A stretch of 64,000 nucleotides of DNA from Hydrangea macrophylla (lineage: Eukaryota > Streptophyta > Magnoliopsida > Cornales > Hydrangeaceae), in the NCBI GenBank assembly GCA_033977485.1, contig CM066988.1, forward strand, positions 72,965,169 to 73,029,168, written 5' to 3'. A program made the position numbers and the translations under genes. The notes under the pieces were generated by a model, which had not been told where the DNA came from, ran no database searches, and worked only from the letters and a program-made list of their open reading frames with translations. Of the stretch, positions 10,767 to 24,659 are shown piece after piece; the first letter of the stretch is position 1; each line of letters begins with the position of its first letter.

Positions 10767-12983
10767 TGTGGATATCGCAATTTTTCTTACCCACAACTTT
10801 TTTATTTAAAACATTTTTAATTTCAAAATATAAAATGATGAGTCGCCACTTAATTTTTAAAAGGAAAATTAAGAAACCATTTTCAAAGGAAACTGATCTT
10901 TTTTTGAAACCAGAGATTAACTAGGTCCGGGGATTAGGGAATGAGAGATGAAGGAGTTCGACGGACTAAAACACCCTCTCTCATCCTATCTCGCGATAGG
11001 CCTCTACTCAACATCCTTTTAATCAAACTATTAATCTAAGCATGCCCTCAACTAATACATAGATATAAATTTACATTACACAAGCATGTCGAAATGGTGT
11101 AAAATTGCTAAAGACAAAATATCATTCAAAACCAAGTAGTTCATTTAGAAAGCAATATGACATGCAAAATAGAGAACTAGAGAACTTACCCGGGGTCCAG
11201 TCGCGAATATGTAAACGTGCATTGCACACTAAAGTTGAAATCCTAATAAAAAGGTCTCTAATCACATATTCACATAAGGCAAGTTTTAATTCTAATGTGT
11301 TGCACATGAGGTCGAAAAATCAATGAAATTAAGGAATAATTAAACTAAGGGAGAGTCGAGAGATCATACACATAAGGCAAGTTTTAATTCTCATGTGTCG
11401 CACATGAGGTCGAAAAATCAATAAAAGGAATATTTAAACTAATGGAGAGTCGAGAGATCATACCTCATCGACGCTACAAAACAAAGGCCAGTCCACATAA
11501 TATACAAGATACAAAGTTACATGACAATCCTAGGCCTCTAGCTTAAATCTATCAAATATAGTTAAATCTAAAGCAATGAGTCCCAATTACAAGCATCGAG
11601 CCACATGGATGAATGTATACATGAACAAGATAAAATTATGAAATACTCATTGATTTAGATTATCTAAACTTTGAATTCAAGCATTAACTAATAATTATCG
11701 AAGCATGGTTTGAACCCTAACTCATGAAAATATCATTTGAGCCATTATTCACAAGATTGGCCAAAGTTGTGACAGGATTCTGAAAATTGCTGAGAGCAGA
11801 TCAGATCTTCAAAGAAATAAAAGGCATGGTTTCTATGATTTGATCTTGATGATTTTTGGACACTATATGCCTCTGTGAGTCTAGTGTTTAATCTAAAAAG
11901 AAAATCAAGGTTTCAACGGTTAGATCTCTGGGAATTAGACAAATACTAGACGTCACTCAGGACTTCATAACTCTCTGTCCAAAGTTTTGTATGATTTTCG
12001 AAAAATAGTAAAAAAATCAGAAACACTTAAATCTTTTTAGGGGAACTTATTAACACATCAAACTTCATATAAAAAATATTTGGGGTTAAAGATGTTTGAT
12101 TAAGGTTCTGATTTACTCATTTCAAAAAGGTGTTGCTGTTCTGAAACTCTAGACAGATTGTTATTGTTTCCTACAACTCATGACCAAACCACTTGAAACG
12201 TGAAATCTTACTAAAACAAAAATTACAGTGGTAGAACATTGAGTTATAAACACTTTCCCATTGGTTTCATTCAGTTCCAACGGTTCGATGTTTAACTAAA
12301 ATTCTTTGATGAAAAGTAGTTGATGAACTCACTGTATCTTTTGTCTAGTTTGTGTTTTGCTTACTAATTTTTAACTACTAAGCCATCAAACTTGGGTCTA
12401 GTTAAGTTAATTCTTCTACCATTTGGTGGTCATGGAAGCCTAATGACTCTCATACTTGATGGACTTCAATGAAGTATGGAGAAACTTCATGAAGTCCTAG
12501 AATAACAAAATCAAGACATGGAGATGGTTTTAATCTTGTCAACCAAAATACTCATTATCACTCCTAATCTTCTTATAAACTATGAACTCATAAGAAGACC
12601 AAGAGATTTCAAATCAAAGGATTTGAATGAGACATTGAAAGTCTCATAAATCCCAAGAGATGAACACAACCACAATAGAGACTCAACATTAAAACATTAG
12701 CTAAGTTAACATGTATTTAAAGGATGATTTAGTCTAGAGCCTACCTCTAAATATCCTCAACTTGATGGTTTGGAGGAAATCCACAAAGTAATCAAACTCT
12801 TCAACTCTAACTCACACACAAACTCCTTTTTTTTAAACTACAAAAGCAATTCTTAAGTACATTTAGAAAACTTTTCTAGAGGTTTAAGAGAAGGAGAATC
12901 AAGATAAGGTTGGGAGATTCAAAAAGCTCATCCCTTGTAATGGGATATTCACTCCTCTTATATAGGAAATTTTAAAAGGGTAT

Positions 12984-13918
12984 TGATCGGGAGAGAACAA
13001 ATCCTAATTACATGCCTTAATTCACATTTCTTCGTACTCTTTTATCCTATTTTTGTATATTTTTACTTCGTTTTCTATTTTCTATCAGGATTTGGAGAAA
13101 AGTAAGGATTCCAAGCAAAATGGGGTGAAAAAGCAGAAGAAAAGAAGCTGAAAAAACCACATCGCACGCGCGGCCTGCTCGCGTGAAATCCTAGAAATCG
13201 CTGGCGTGATCTGCTCGTGCGACCTCCCAGAATCGCGCTCGCGCTGCCCGCTCGCACGATCTGTGTAAAAACCAAATACGTGTATTTCAGTATTCTGAAG
13301 ACTCCTACGCAAACGAAACTACCTAATTACGTCCGAAAAGCTAAATACAGCAGTTTTAGTGCGAATTGGGTTAGGAAAGCTTCCAAACTTGCTCCAAATC
13401 TATAAATACTCAATTATAATTTAATTCTTAGGGGAACAATTAATATACACAATATACAACTAAAACTTCAGCCATTGAAGGGAGGAAAGCAAGGAGAAGA
13501 AGAAGAAGACCAAGAATTTCCATGGCCTCCTCCATCAACCTCTTGCCGTTCATCAATTCTATGGCCAACTAAACTCAAGATCTAGGATTTCAATGAAACC
13601 CTAGCCCAAGTAATAGGGTGTATTTTATGTTTTTATTTTAGTTTTATTATGTATGGATGATAGTTACATGTTCCGAGGATTTTTATAAATAAATCGTGCT
13701 TTTATTGATTAAATCGTTACTTTCAAAGTTTATTCTTGTCTTAGATCTATTTTGATGGTAGTGTGCTCAATGATTTATGCTTGCTGTGCTTGTTTAGATT
13801 ATTTACATGTAATGGTGCTTAAATTGAATTGTGCTATCAAGTATCCGAATAGTCCATGCCTAGATTAGACGGATTATACCACAACCCTAGTTTAGTGTGG
13901 GATAATTCGTGCTAACCG
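12984..13918 (+). mobile_element. Athila 5' LTR, first part
   Basis: This holds the TG terminus, a CG-rich stretch at about 13163-13262, a TATA box (TATAAATA at 13401-13408) and a short colinear leader. It ends at AACCG, the target of the Ogre-like insertion. The rest of the LTR continues at 31462. Confidence 0.9.
13401..13408 (+). promoter_or_regulatory. TATA box of the Athila LTR
   Basis: TATAAATA is conserved at the matching place in the 3' LTR (about 38026-38033), and CTATATAAATCC occurs in the related solo LTR near 15622. Confidence 0.6.
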
Positions 13919-14874
13919 TGTAGATACCCCATTTTGACCTGCCAAAAAAAGAAATACCTGTCGTAGGGGGCCCACCAGACCCACAAATCAAGAGAAGAGC
14001 TCCAGAATCCAAACAGGGATCTCAGAGGTCAAATCAAAGTCAATATAGAGCCCACAACTCATCGATCAGGAGTCCCAGAACCCAGGATCATCCGATTACG
14101 ATAATTGGAGACATTTTCAACCAGAATCAAAGTTCAGCACAAAATTCAAGGCCGGAATCAAGTACGGGACAACCGAAGGTTGAATTTGATTACATCAGGG
14201 CAAGGCAGGAATCAATTCCAGCCTATAGGACTTCAAATCATCAAATTTTGATAACCGACGGAGAATTGGGCTCCGATCGAAGTTTCGACGCCCCAAACTC
14301 AAAGAAAAGGGACACGATTGTCAATCCGAAAGCACCAAAATTCCGACTAGATATGAATGACTAAAATACGGAGAAAAACAGAGGTTTGGAGACTTGAATC
14401 AGTCCAATCAGACGATCAGAGAAGAAACAACGTCCAACCAAAGTTTCAAGACTCAATTGGGAAAGACAACGGCAAAACGGTCATTTCTAAATCTGAGATT
14501 CTCAATCGAACCTTACCGATTCAAAGAGAACGTCAATACAAATTCAAATCATCTTGAATCAGGAAGATCAAACGGTCGGATCAAAAGATTTCGACAATCA
14601 GAGTTTAGACAGGCTAGATCAGACGTCGATGGTCTGAAGAAAACGGAGTCGTTTTACGGGTTTCAAATGAATTCCGATCCAAACATACGGATTTGAGGAG
14701 GACGTTAAACCGAGCCCAGATCTTTTCGAATCATCCGAATCGGACGCTCGGATTGAAAAATATCAAGGAACAAAGCTCAAAATCGATCAAAGGTCCTGAT
14801 CGAAAGTTGGAACCTACAACCACGCGTTCCGCCTACATAGGATTAAAACCAATGTAGGGTTTTGGAAAACTTTC

Positions 14875-14883
14875 TATAAATAG
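14875..14883 (+). promoter_or_regulatory. TATA box of the Ogre-like LTR
   Basis: TATAAATAG lies about 960 bp inside the LTR and 105 bp before the CACTA insertion, a suitable place for a U3 promoter. The CACTA insertion separates it from the downstream LTR sequence. Confidence 0.5.
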
Positions 14884-15066
14884 AAAGCTTACCCCCACGC
14901 ACAAAAAAAAGGAGACAGCCTCCCTCTTGTAAGGCCATGTTTGGCTCAAATAATCTTCCCAAAAACCCTTAGGTTATGTTTGGTCCACTACAACAAAAAT
15001 GTGCTTTAGCGACGAAACATGGCGACGAAATTTAAATTTCGTCGCAAAAAGTATAGTTTTAGCGAC

Positions 15067-16552
15067 TGATCGGCGACGAATAGTTGCCGTTTATAGTTCT
15101 AAAAATACGCTTTGTTAGCCCATTTCATGTAGTTATTAGTTACTTTTTAATAAGTATTCTAAATTTTGTAGGATTTGGAGCTTTAACTTGATAATGCACA
15201 AAAATCCAATGATTAGTGGCTTTGGAAGTCATTCTGGGCTCAAACGGTGATTCCGGTGAAAGCTGAATGCAGTAGCAGTCTCAGAAAATTGCATTTTTGA
15301 TAAAGAATACTTTGGATTTGAGAAATTTCTCCAGAGATATAAAATGTATATCTTCGAGTTACGGACGCGTGGCTTCAAACGGCGAGTCAATCCGAGTTCG
15401 GAACAAAACGTTATCGCAATTCTACGAACGTTGCGCAGTGCAGCGAAAAGGACCTCGCGCGAGCGGGCCTCGCTAGCGACCTTTGAAAAAACCAAAAACG
15501 CGTATTTTATTAAATTAAAGTGCCCAGCGAAGGTGGTTTGTGCATATGACGTCCAGAAACGTAAATATAGCTGTTTTAGTGCGATTTGGCTTAGGACAGC
15601 TTCCTAAATCCTTCCAAACTCTATATAAATCCTATTCTAAATCAATTTTGTGGTTATACATCATTACACAACATTATACACAGCCATATACACAAAAACT
15701 CCAGCCATTGAAGAGAGGAAAACAAGGAGAAGAAGAAGAAGATCAAGGATTCCCATGGCCTCCTCCATCAACCTCTTGCCGTTCATCAATTCCATGGCCA
15801 ACTAAACCTAGATCTAGGGTTTCAATGAAACCCTAGCCAAGTAATAGGATTTTATTTATGTTTTTATTTTAGTTTTATTATGTATGGATGACAGTTACAT
15901 GTTTAGAGGATTTTTATAAATAAATCGTATTTCTATTGATTAAATCATTACTTTCAAAGTTTATTCTTGTCTTAGATCTATTTTGACTGTGATGTGCTCA
16001 ATGATCTATATTTGCTGTGCTTGTATAGATTGTTTACATGTAATGGTGCTTAAATTGAATTGTGCTATCAAGTATCCGAATAGTCCATACCTAGATTAGA
16101 CGGATTATACCACAACCCTAGTTTAGTGTGGGATAATTCGTGCTAACCGAAGATGGATTATGTTGGTGCTTGAACCATAGTTATTTTCTTGACGGAGGAA
16201 TTGGGCTTGTAGCTACAATTCTCCATTATCATCCAACTTAATAGGCTAAAGTAATTCATAAATATTCCTATTATAAAGCTAGTGGTGGATTTGCAATCCT
16301 AGGTTCTCTTAAACATATTTATAACAACACTTTTAAATCGCTTTCATAATTTAGATTTAATTTTATTGTTCTTAGTTTAATTAAATTCAAAATCAAAATC
16401 TCGTTTTTCTTAATCAACTAAATTTAGGTTTTAAAATTAAAGCGCGGTAGTTAATCAATCTCTGTGGGTTCAACCTTTACTTCCACACTGCAAATCTTTT
16501 GAAAGTAAAGCACAAATAAGCATACTTTTATATCTTGATATTGACAACATCA
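15067..16552 (+). mobile_element. Athila-like solo LTR inside the CACTA subterminal repeats
   Basis: It starts TGATCGGCGACG and ends CAACATCA, with a perfect GCGAC duplication (15062-15066 and 16553-16557). From about 15700 to 16550 it closely follows the Athila LTRs at 13470-13918 / 31462-31856 and 37639-38936, including CTCCTCCATCAACCTCTTGC. It is 1486 bp with no internal domain. Confidence 0.92.
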
Positions 16553-17200
16553 GCGACAAAATAAAATTTCGTCGCCTAAGAGGTTGAAAAAAACATAAAT
16601 TTGGCGACGAAATTCTGTTTCGTCGCCTAAGGTGTCAATTTTGGCGACGAAATATTATTTCGTCGCCAAAAGTGATGCCTATGGCAACGAAATATTGATT
16701 CGTCGCCTAATGTGATATCTATGGTGACAAAATAATATTTTGTCGCCAAATGTGTTGCCTATGGCGACGAAATATTAATTCGTCGCCTAAAGTGAGTTGT
16801 AATGTGATGTCTATGGCGACGAAATATTTTTTCGTCGTTAAAAGTGATACCTATGGCGACGAATTAATAATTCGTCGCCTAAAGTGAGTTGTAATGTGAT
16901 GTCTATGGCGACGAAATATTTTTTCGTCGCTAAAAGTGATACCTATGGCGACGAATTAATAATTCGTCGCCTAAAGTGAGTTGTAATGTGATGTCTATGG
17001 CGACGAAATAATATTTTGTCGCCAAAAGTGATACCTATAGCGACGAAATATTAATTCGTCGCCTAAAGTGAGTTGTAATGTGATGTTTATGGCGACGAAA
17101 TATTATTTCGTCGCCAAAAGTGATAACTATGGCGATGAAATATAAATTTGTTGCCTAAAGTGAGTTCTAATGTGATGTCTATGGCGACGAAATATTAGAA
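16553..17200. repeat. Left CACTA subterminal hairpin repeats
   Basis: About fifteen GGCGACGAAAT...TTCGTCGCC palindromes occur. From 16793 they are organised in about 85-95-bp tandem units that start GTGAGTTGTAATGTGATG. Such repeats are where CACTA transposases bind. Confidence 0.85.
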
Positions 17201-17997
17201 TGAATGACTATAATAAATTAGGAGGAATGACTATAATAAAAATTAATTATGATCGATAAAATTAAATTCATAAAATAATGTGTGTAAATTTAATTTGTAG
17301 GCATGTGTGTGTAAATTTAATTAATGGGCATGCGTATAATAAAATTAAATTCATAAATATGTGTGTGGACTCAACACATGTGGCAGTGGACCCAGTTGAT
17401 TTTGATTGTTTGTGATGTTGAAGTGATTCTACAATGATCCCATTTCAACATCATTTGGGATGAAAATTTGGGAAGCATAGCACTGCTCTAAATAAATGTT
17501 CTAATATCTTTCACCAACTACTTAGACAAAAAAGTTAATGGCTTAATATTAAACTTTCAATTGGGTCCATAAATCGCGTTCAATAAGATCCAAAATCGTG
17601 TTCAATAAGATCCAAAATCCCGTTCAATCAAATTCAATAACACATTCGACTAGATCCAAAATTGCATTCAATCATACCCAAAATCACATAATTGTTTAGC
17701 CAATCACAGTCTCTTGTGTTTGTCTTAACCTAACATGTGGCAGATAAGCATTACGCGCAACGTACGTGACAATTTCGAATAATTTAAGCTAATAGTGTCA
17801 GAATTTTGGGTTTGATTGAATGAATTTTTTAAGTTCAAGGACCCAATTGTAAAAAAAAAAAAGTTTATGGACCCAATTGAAAATAGGTGTATAGTTTAAT
17901 TGACTAAAGTGTAATTTGCCCCATATTAAAAAACTAAATCTGTAAAATATTGAAAGTTTGTAAACTATTGTAAGTTAGGGCTAAACCGCGTCGCCCC

Positions 17998-18035
<38 letters not shown>

Positions 18036-18700
18036 CTCTTGGACAACCGCGGCGCCCCTCTGTCTCTCTCTCTGTCTCTCTCTATCTCTCTCTCTCTCTC
18101 GAAGTAGCACCACACCACCGCCTCCTCGACTACGACCCTCCCACCACGCTGCGACCACGAGCCCCTCACCACACTACAACAAATCTAGTTTTTTGTGATG
18201 CGCACTTTGCTAATAGTGGAGATAGACATCTCTATATAGCCCGGCCCGCTCAAACACTTCCAGAAAGAAACCACTGGTTACACCCACCATCGTTGTTCTC
18301 ATACCCACCACCACCAGCGCCACTCGCCACCACCAGCGTCACCGCCGCTCACCTCCACTAGCCTCGTCGCTGCTCGCCTTTAATGTTACTAGTCAAACTG
18401 GTCCGTTTCATGGACCGGTTCACAGGTCAAGCGGTTCAACCGACCGGTCCGGTCCAGATTTTAAAAATGCGTCCCAAACTAAGTGTCTACTTTTGAAAGT
18501 CAACTTCAAAACTTAATAACTTCATATAATATCCTTACAATAAAGATAAAGTAACATTTATGTGTGGATCAACCTAATTTTATTGAAGGATATTGACAGT
18601 ACAAATTTTAGAAAGCACAACATAACTTTTTTTTTTTTTATATATATAAATAAAATGAAACACACACTATTAAATTTATATTTATTACATATAGTATATA
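17201..18700. other. CACTA interior: microsatellite and CCACC-rich DNA
   Basis: Non-coding. It contains a TCTG/TC microsatellite at about 17996-18105 and a CCACCA-rich stretch at about 18260-18385. CACTACAACAAATCTAG at 18173-18189 resembles a CACTA terminus, but without repeated subterminal motifs. No supported gene. Confidence 0.5.
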
Positions 18701-18953
18701 CTCCCTCCTTCCCATTTTATGTGTCCCTCTTTCCTTGTTGGGATGTCCCAAAATTATTGTTCACTTTCCTAAATTAGTATGCAAATTTAACTTAATTTTC
18801 CAAACTACCCTTCCTTGCAATCAACACCAAAACAAAAACAAAAAAAAGAAAATGCATGATTATGGGCAATTGTGGAAAGTAATTGTAGATTTTTTTTGTC
18901 CACTTAAATTGTTGGATTCCCCAAGAGGGATACATAAAATGGGACGAAGGAAG
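18701..18953. mobile_element. Stowaway (Tc1/mariner-type) MITE
   Basis: The termini are CTCCCTCCTTCCCATTTTAT and the inverse CTTCCTTCGTCCCATTTTAT, flanked by TA on each side (18699-18700 and 18954-18955). The length is 253 bp with no coding capacity. These are the standard Stowaway hallmarks. Confidence 0.92.
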
Positions 18954-18963
18954 TATATAGTAG

Positions 18964-19145
18964 CAATAATGTTAGGTATATATACTTTTTTACACACTTT
19001 TTGACACACTATGCTTTAAATGCATGCACCTTGTGTTGTTTGAATTTTTCACACTTTTCTGTGCACTACTCATACAACACCGGGTACATGCATTTAAAGC
19101 TATGTCAAAAAATGTGTAGAAAAATATGTGGGTGTAATAGTGCTC
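18964..19145. mobile_element. Foldback MITE, copy 2, with 9-bp target duplication
   Basis: The halves are inverted repeats (GACACACTATGCTTTAAATG and CATTTAAAGCTATGTC face each other). The element is flanked by a perfect nine-base repeat ATATAGTAG (18955-18963 and 19146-19154). A 9-bp duplication suggests a Mutator-type MITE. It inserted right at the edge of the Stowaway element and is related to the copy at 4260-4414. Confidence 0.75.
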
Positions 19146-19221
19146 ATATAGTAGTACTAGTATAAGAAAGAAGGGAAAAAAAAATAAAAATTAGAGACCC
19201 TGCCCATCCACTACATACCCC

Positions 19222-19276
<55 letters not shown>

Positions 19277-20650
19277 AATGCCTGACTCACATTAGAGCCA
19301 AAAAAAGACCCCTTCCCCCACAAATGTTGGTGGTTTTTTTTTATGAATTTCATATTGGTGTTTTTAGGGATTTGTATTTTTAGGGATTTTAGATTATTAC
19401 TTTAACTTTTTTTCCCAAATGGACTAAAATCTGTAAATACTCCCAGATAGTGATTGTTGGTCCCAAATAAGCTAATCCAAACAGACTCTTAATTGCTAAA
19501 TTTGTTACTTAAGTTGAATCTCATGATGTTACCATTTTTTTATTAGCTCAGAGGGAATTCTTTAGAACTGTTGTCTTCAAGTTTTGGTTATGTTGTTAAA
19601 CATCAAATTAATATTACTGAGAGGAATAAAGAAACTAGTGAAGGAACAAAACACAATTTTAACAAGTATGAAATCGGCAATGCCTCCAAACTAGAACACA
19701 AGGTACAAGTGACATACTTTTGTGTTTTATCCTTGGTATATGTATATTAGAGACATTTGGTTGGTGAAAGCCCCAACACTATGATGCATTAAGTTGACTC
19801 AGACTCTACATGTAAACCTTAGATAAGGTTCCATTGTTTCAACTTCATGTAGCATCCTAATTAAAACTTTAGATAATATTGTTTATATTGTTCACAGGAA
19901 AGAAAGACTTTTAAAAAAAACCATCATTTTTTTGTCCATATGGAACTCTATTGCCCATATGCATTTTTTGTTAATATAACTTCCATTTTGGAAATTTGCC
20001 TTCGGATACTGAATAGAGAGGTGAAAAGGGTGTGCCTTTTCTCTGGAAATTTACCTTCCGATACTACCGTGTGATGTTTATTTTTCTCTCAAAAGATAAA
20101 AGAAGTAATTGTAAACACTAAGTTACACGATTGTATGTAACTTTGCTTCTTGGTGGGTGGGAAACTGTATTTTTTACTTTCTTTTTTCGTACATGTAAAT
20201 TAAAGGATGAGGAAAAAAAATTTGCAAATTATCTTCATCAGTGTCAAAGCTTATAATTTGTCTCTCAAGAGTCTTGCTAAAGATTATGGCAGTAAGATTT
20301 TAGGCTATGCCTTGCCTCTATAAATACATAAAAAAAAATGAGAAAAAAAATCGATTTTATTCTAACCAAACAAGAGGCGTGTAATTACAACATTTCAGAA
20401 GTTTGTTCTTAGCTTGTACATTACATGATTAGAATATTAATAGTTACCCATGAACTTTCAACTCTCCATGTCACCGTCATTAAGCAAATCTACAAAGTTG
20501 AACTACATTTGATTTGGGTAAAAGATGTAGTGTGTTTATGTAAGTATGTGTTTAATCCTTATTATTACATGGCATGGTAGTACATGTACTTTTCTTCTCT
20601 AAATGCGCAGGGTCAGTTTTATATGCATATATTTATAGTTACATGTACAT
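19146..20650. other. CACTA interior: unassigned DNA with a poly-C/(AC)n microsatellite
   Basis: A run of about 24 C followed by a long CA dinucleotide repeat occupies about 19209-19275. The rest is AT-rich with no recognisable gene. Confidence 0.6.
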
Positions 20651-20655
20651 GGGAA

Positions 20656-20770
20656 GGAATTAGAAGAGAATAGGCCTGAAAATGATAAGTTTTATTGAAA
20701 TTAGGAAGGAAATAGAAGAAAATAGGCCTAAAAAAGATAAGTTTCATAGAAATTAGAAGAAAATAGGTAT
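20656..20770. repeat. Two-copy tandem repeat (about 52 bp)
   Basis: Units sharing ATAGGCCT, GATAAGTTT and GAAATTAG occur twice plus a partial third. A GGCCGGCCTTG-containing patch at about 20817-20875 resembles the ends of some plant hAT elements but is too short to call. Confidence 0.5.
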
Positions 20771-20879
20771 AGAAAATGAGAAGGCCCGGTAAGTATAGGA
20801 AAATAAAAATAAAAATAAAAATTTTTGAGGCCTAAAGCAGCCGCTTGTGCCAAGGGCCGGCCTTGTCATTACCATAGCA

Positions 20880-23800
20880 TATGCTACAATTGACAAAGCG
20901 TTTAGAAAACAAACTTTGAATTCACATTTGAAAATCATAGCATTACTTTTCTGTAAATTGTAACATGAGTTTGATTTTACAAACAATGGTACAGTCAAGT
21001 GGGAGGTGGGGAATGGATTAGTGGTTGCAACTACTTTTTAGGACAAAATGAGATGCAGGTTTCTAAGGGTTGAGTTGAATTGAATTACATTGGATTTTAC
21101 TTCAGTACAACTAAATACGATTACACGACTTATAGTGTTGTTTTACCCGTTGATTAACAATTTCTATTGCTTTTCAATTGCTATTATCTTTTTCAATAAT
21201 ATTCTTTACTAAAACACTTGGAAGGTATGAATTATTAAGCTTGAGTTGATCAAGAGTCTTTGGTTTATACTAAGGGTTTGACATCGATGGCTTCGAAGCA
21301 CTCTCCGAATTCGATCACTAGCACTCGGAGCTTAGATGGACGAGAACGTTGATGTCGTTTTGTAGCCCTCTGTTTGTGTGTGTTCAAATATGCATAGGTA
21401 CACTCTCGCTCTATGCACAATTTATCTCCATTATCTTTTTGTTTAATTTTGTTTTGTTTGAGCTGATGAGTTTTTTTTTTTTTTTTTCCTGTTTACAACT
21501 TGCTTTACTTGTCTCATTATTGTGATGTTATTTATGCTTATGGACACATGTAATCTTGTTTTTCAAATGGCTTGTATATTTAAGTTGACTCGGAAGGACA
21601 TTGCACATTTATATATAGAAGAGCACACACTAGAAGTTTAGAACTGCTGAACAAATATTTAATACTGAGCCCTAGCAGTTGGGTGAGCTAAGGCTCTTAT
21701 TTAACTGCGTATTCTTATGAAGGCTGTCAAATTTGATGGTCCAATATGGTAAATTTTGTTTAGTTGGCTAGAAAAGAATGGCGATTTTATGGTATTGGCT
21801 AGGCAGCAAGTGCACACACTAGAAGGTTCCCTTTTTTTTGGCGATATGGGGACAAATCCCTCCAACTGTCTTTCATGGCTCGGACTTTTACCGTTATTTT
21901 TCGTACAGAGTGTTCGGCATGGCAACACCGTTCTATCGAATAGATGGCAAACCCCAGACACGTGCACCAAGGGAGGCAAGTGAGTGGTAGAATTTGAAAC
22001 AACGCCATACTCTGGATACAGTTCGTCCAACCACTTGTGTCGTTCCAACTTATTTACTTCGGCCTCAGAGTTTCGAACCCTTGACCTCCTTTAGAGCGGT
22101 CGGCACATGTGGGGTAGACCGAGTTGGTTTCCTGAGTAGAGTTTGGAGTTCGATGTATTCAATGTATTTGGTTTGATCATTCGAGTCACCACACTCTCTA
22201 CAAACTCTGGACTCTTCGCTTGGAACCTAAACAATTCGATCATACAAATGCCTCGAATTCTTAGAAGAAACAAATTTATAAAAACAAAATCGATGAATCC
22301 AATGAAAATCCACTCTGCATCATACCCACAACCAAGGACTAAGGGCCGGATAGGGGGGATAGGACTATTAGTCCATTTTAATTTAATAGTCTAGTGTTTG
22401 GTTCGGACACCTTGCACCGGACTATTTGGCCTTTTTAACTAAATTGTCCCCTAAATGGGCATATTGATACTACAAATCCTAATAAAAAATTGCACGTTTG
22501 ACACTTCGACACTACAAAATCCTACAAAAAAATTGCACGTTTGTCACTGTAGGGAAAAGTGTGTGTGAAGTGTCGTGTCGCACGGCACGCGACACGTTAC
22601 CTTCTTTGAAGAAGAAGTGTGGGTGCTTGCTAATCTTTTGTTATATGCTTACTATTGTCTCATCTTTCTTTGGTTGTTAAAAGGGGACAATAATTTTTTT
22701 TAAGTGGTCCCTTATACTTTGCAGCCTCTGTTAGTTGTCTTTTAAAGACTCTTATGTTGCAGTATTTGGGAGTTTTCTTTTTCTTTTCTTTATTTCTTTA
22801 TGTTTTTTTATTTATCATTTTCCTTTCTTTTTTCTTCTAAATTTCAAGCATTTATGTTTTGACAATCTGATAAGTGTGATTTGCATGACTTGTAGACTAA
22901 TTTCAAGTATTGACAAAGTACAATATGGGAGAGGTTGATACGAAATCGATTGAGTCAGTGCAGGCTGCATTGTGTTTGTTTGGCGAGAAAATTGATCGGA
23001 GAAAAAACTGGACCTGCAACAATGTAAGTTGGAAATTCACAACTCTCACAAGTTAAATCATTACGTACCAATTCTATAAATTTTGGATATTCACAGCTCT
23101 CACAAGTTAAATCATTTATGAATTTTTTAAATTTTGACTTGTTATGGATCTCTAAGACATGTATGTTCACTATTAGACGTAGTTGTGTCTGTATCAATTA
23201 TCAAACTTATAAATTAATCCTATAAAAATAGAAATTTTTTGGCCAAGTTTTATACAGACTGGTGTTAGTTCATTTGGTTCCATCCTTTCTTAAAATGGCC
23301 TTCAATGTAATACTTAATTTAAAATGTTGATGTCTCATTATTCTGGATTAAAATTCTGTACAGAAGTTTGTTTGTCCATAACTATCGTATACATACGTGT
23401 GTGTATGAGACGCACACGTGCTTGCCTGCTTTCGAATCGTGTTTTTATGTGACTGTTGAGTTTAATAGGATTCAAAGCTGCAATTGGGCAGCACTTGTGT
23501 TGGGAATTCAATAAAGGAACGGGTTATATGTTTTTAGTCACTGGTTTTTAGAGTGTGTGTGAGTTTGTATTAAATAATCCTTGTATACTAATACAAGTAT
23601 AGTCTATATTTCTGTTCATTTTTGCTAAACTCAAAACCAACTAATTTTTGTTCATGCTTCTGTTGAATTCTTTGTGAAATGTACTCAACCTTTTAGAACT
23701 CATATTGCTCTCATATTGACAACAAGAGTGTTGCATAGCAATCGAACTCCTATCATTCTCACTAGTGCTTCCATAGTGTGCAAAAATTTGACAAATATAA

Positions 23801-24467
23801 TTCGATACGAGACTCTTCAATGGCCACTCAATTTTCTTATAATATAAATATCTTTTGCCCCTCATTTGGGTATGAAATCTGAGTAAAAGTATCTTTAACC
23901 CTTATTCAAATCCGTGTCAATCAAATCTGAGTACAAAAACTTGAAAAGGAAAAAAGAAAAAAAGAAGAAGAAGATCTTCCAATCCTTACTTAAACCTATA
24001 TCACTATTCCAGTTTATGAATGGTGTTATTTCAATTTGGGTTTAAGTTTGAGTAGACTCGATAACATATGGGTTTGAGTCCATGATTGAAAGAGGTTTTG
24101 AGGACTTTTACCCAAATTCAAAATTGTCATTTGCGCAAGGAATGGAGATGCCTTAATAGTCAATTTTCCTATTTTATTTGTTTTCTTTCTTTCCTTTCCT
24201 TTTCTTTTCCTTCTATTCGTACTTTTCCAAATACAATTTACGTATGCATAAAACTCTTCTCACAGACTCCAAACCCATGAATGAGCACACTCACACTCAC
24301 TCTCTAGATGAGTATAGAAACTTATCCCCCAAGCCCATACACATAAATAACGACTAAATGACAAATTTTGACAAGCAACCATCAGATTTGACCCCTAAAA
24401 TTCAACTATATTACAGATTTTCTTACGTCTAGCCTAGAGTGCTCAGATTATCTAATGAATAGCAACC

Positions 24468-24470
<3 letters not shown>
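20880..24470. other. CACTA interior: unassigned DNA
   Basis: No coding exon or RNA gene can be supported. On the minus strand GGGTTCGAAACTC at about 22070-22082 resembles a Pol III B box, but no convincing A box is placed. The rest is AT-rich. Confidence 0.4.
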
Positions 24471-24471
<1 letters not shown>

Positions 24472-24541
<70 letters not shown>

Positions 24542-24570
24542 GAGAGGGGGGGGGGGGGACAGGGGGGGGG
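24472..24570. repeat. (GA)n and poly-G microsatellite
   Basis: About 30 GA dinucleotides run to about 24532, followed by interrupted GA and two long G runs. A CT-rich tract follows at 24617-24652. Open frames across it are translation of the repeat. Confidence 0.95.
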
Positions 24571-24659
24571 GGAGAAAGCTCGCCAACTGCCTATGCTGTC
24601 GCCGAAGAACTCAGTGATCTCTCTCTCTCCCTTTCTCTCTCTCTCTCTCACTCACTCAC

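Noticed and set aside
16553..17200. Regular short repeats that look like a CRISPR array
   Set aside because: They are palindromic CACTA subterminal repeats with variable spacing, in a plant genome, next to a CACTA terminus. The same applies to 27150-27770 and 5150-5570.
17934..18172. Minus-strand frames with RERERE and TDRQTDRQ
   Set aside because: They translate a TC/TCTG microsatellite.
18173..18190. A third CACTA terminus
   Set aside because: Starts CACTACAACAAATC, but no subterminal repeats or partner end are seen; noted only as possible.
20817..20875. hAT element end
   Set aside because: GGCCGGCCTTG resembles some hAT termini, but no second terminus or 8-bp duplication is found.
22068..22110. 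SINE in the CACTA interior
   Set aside because: A B-box-like GGGTTCGAAAC on the minus strand lacks a properly spaced A box, tail or target duplication.
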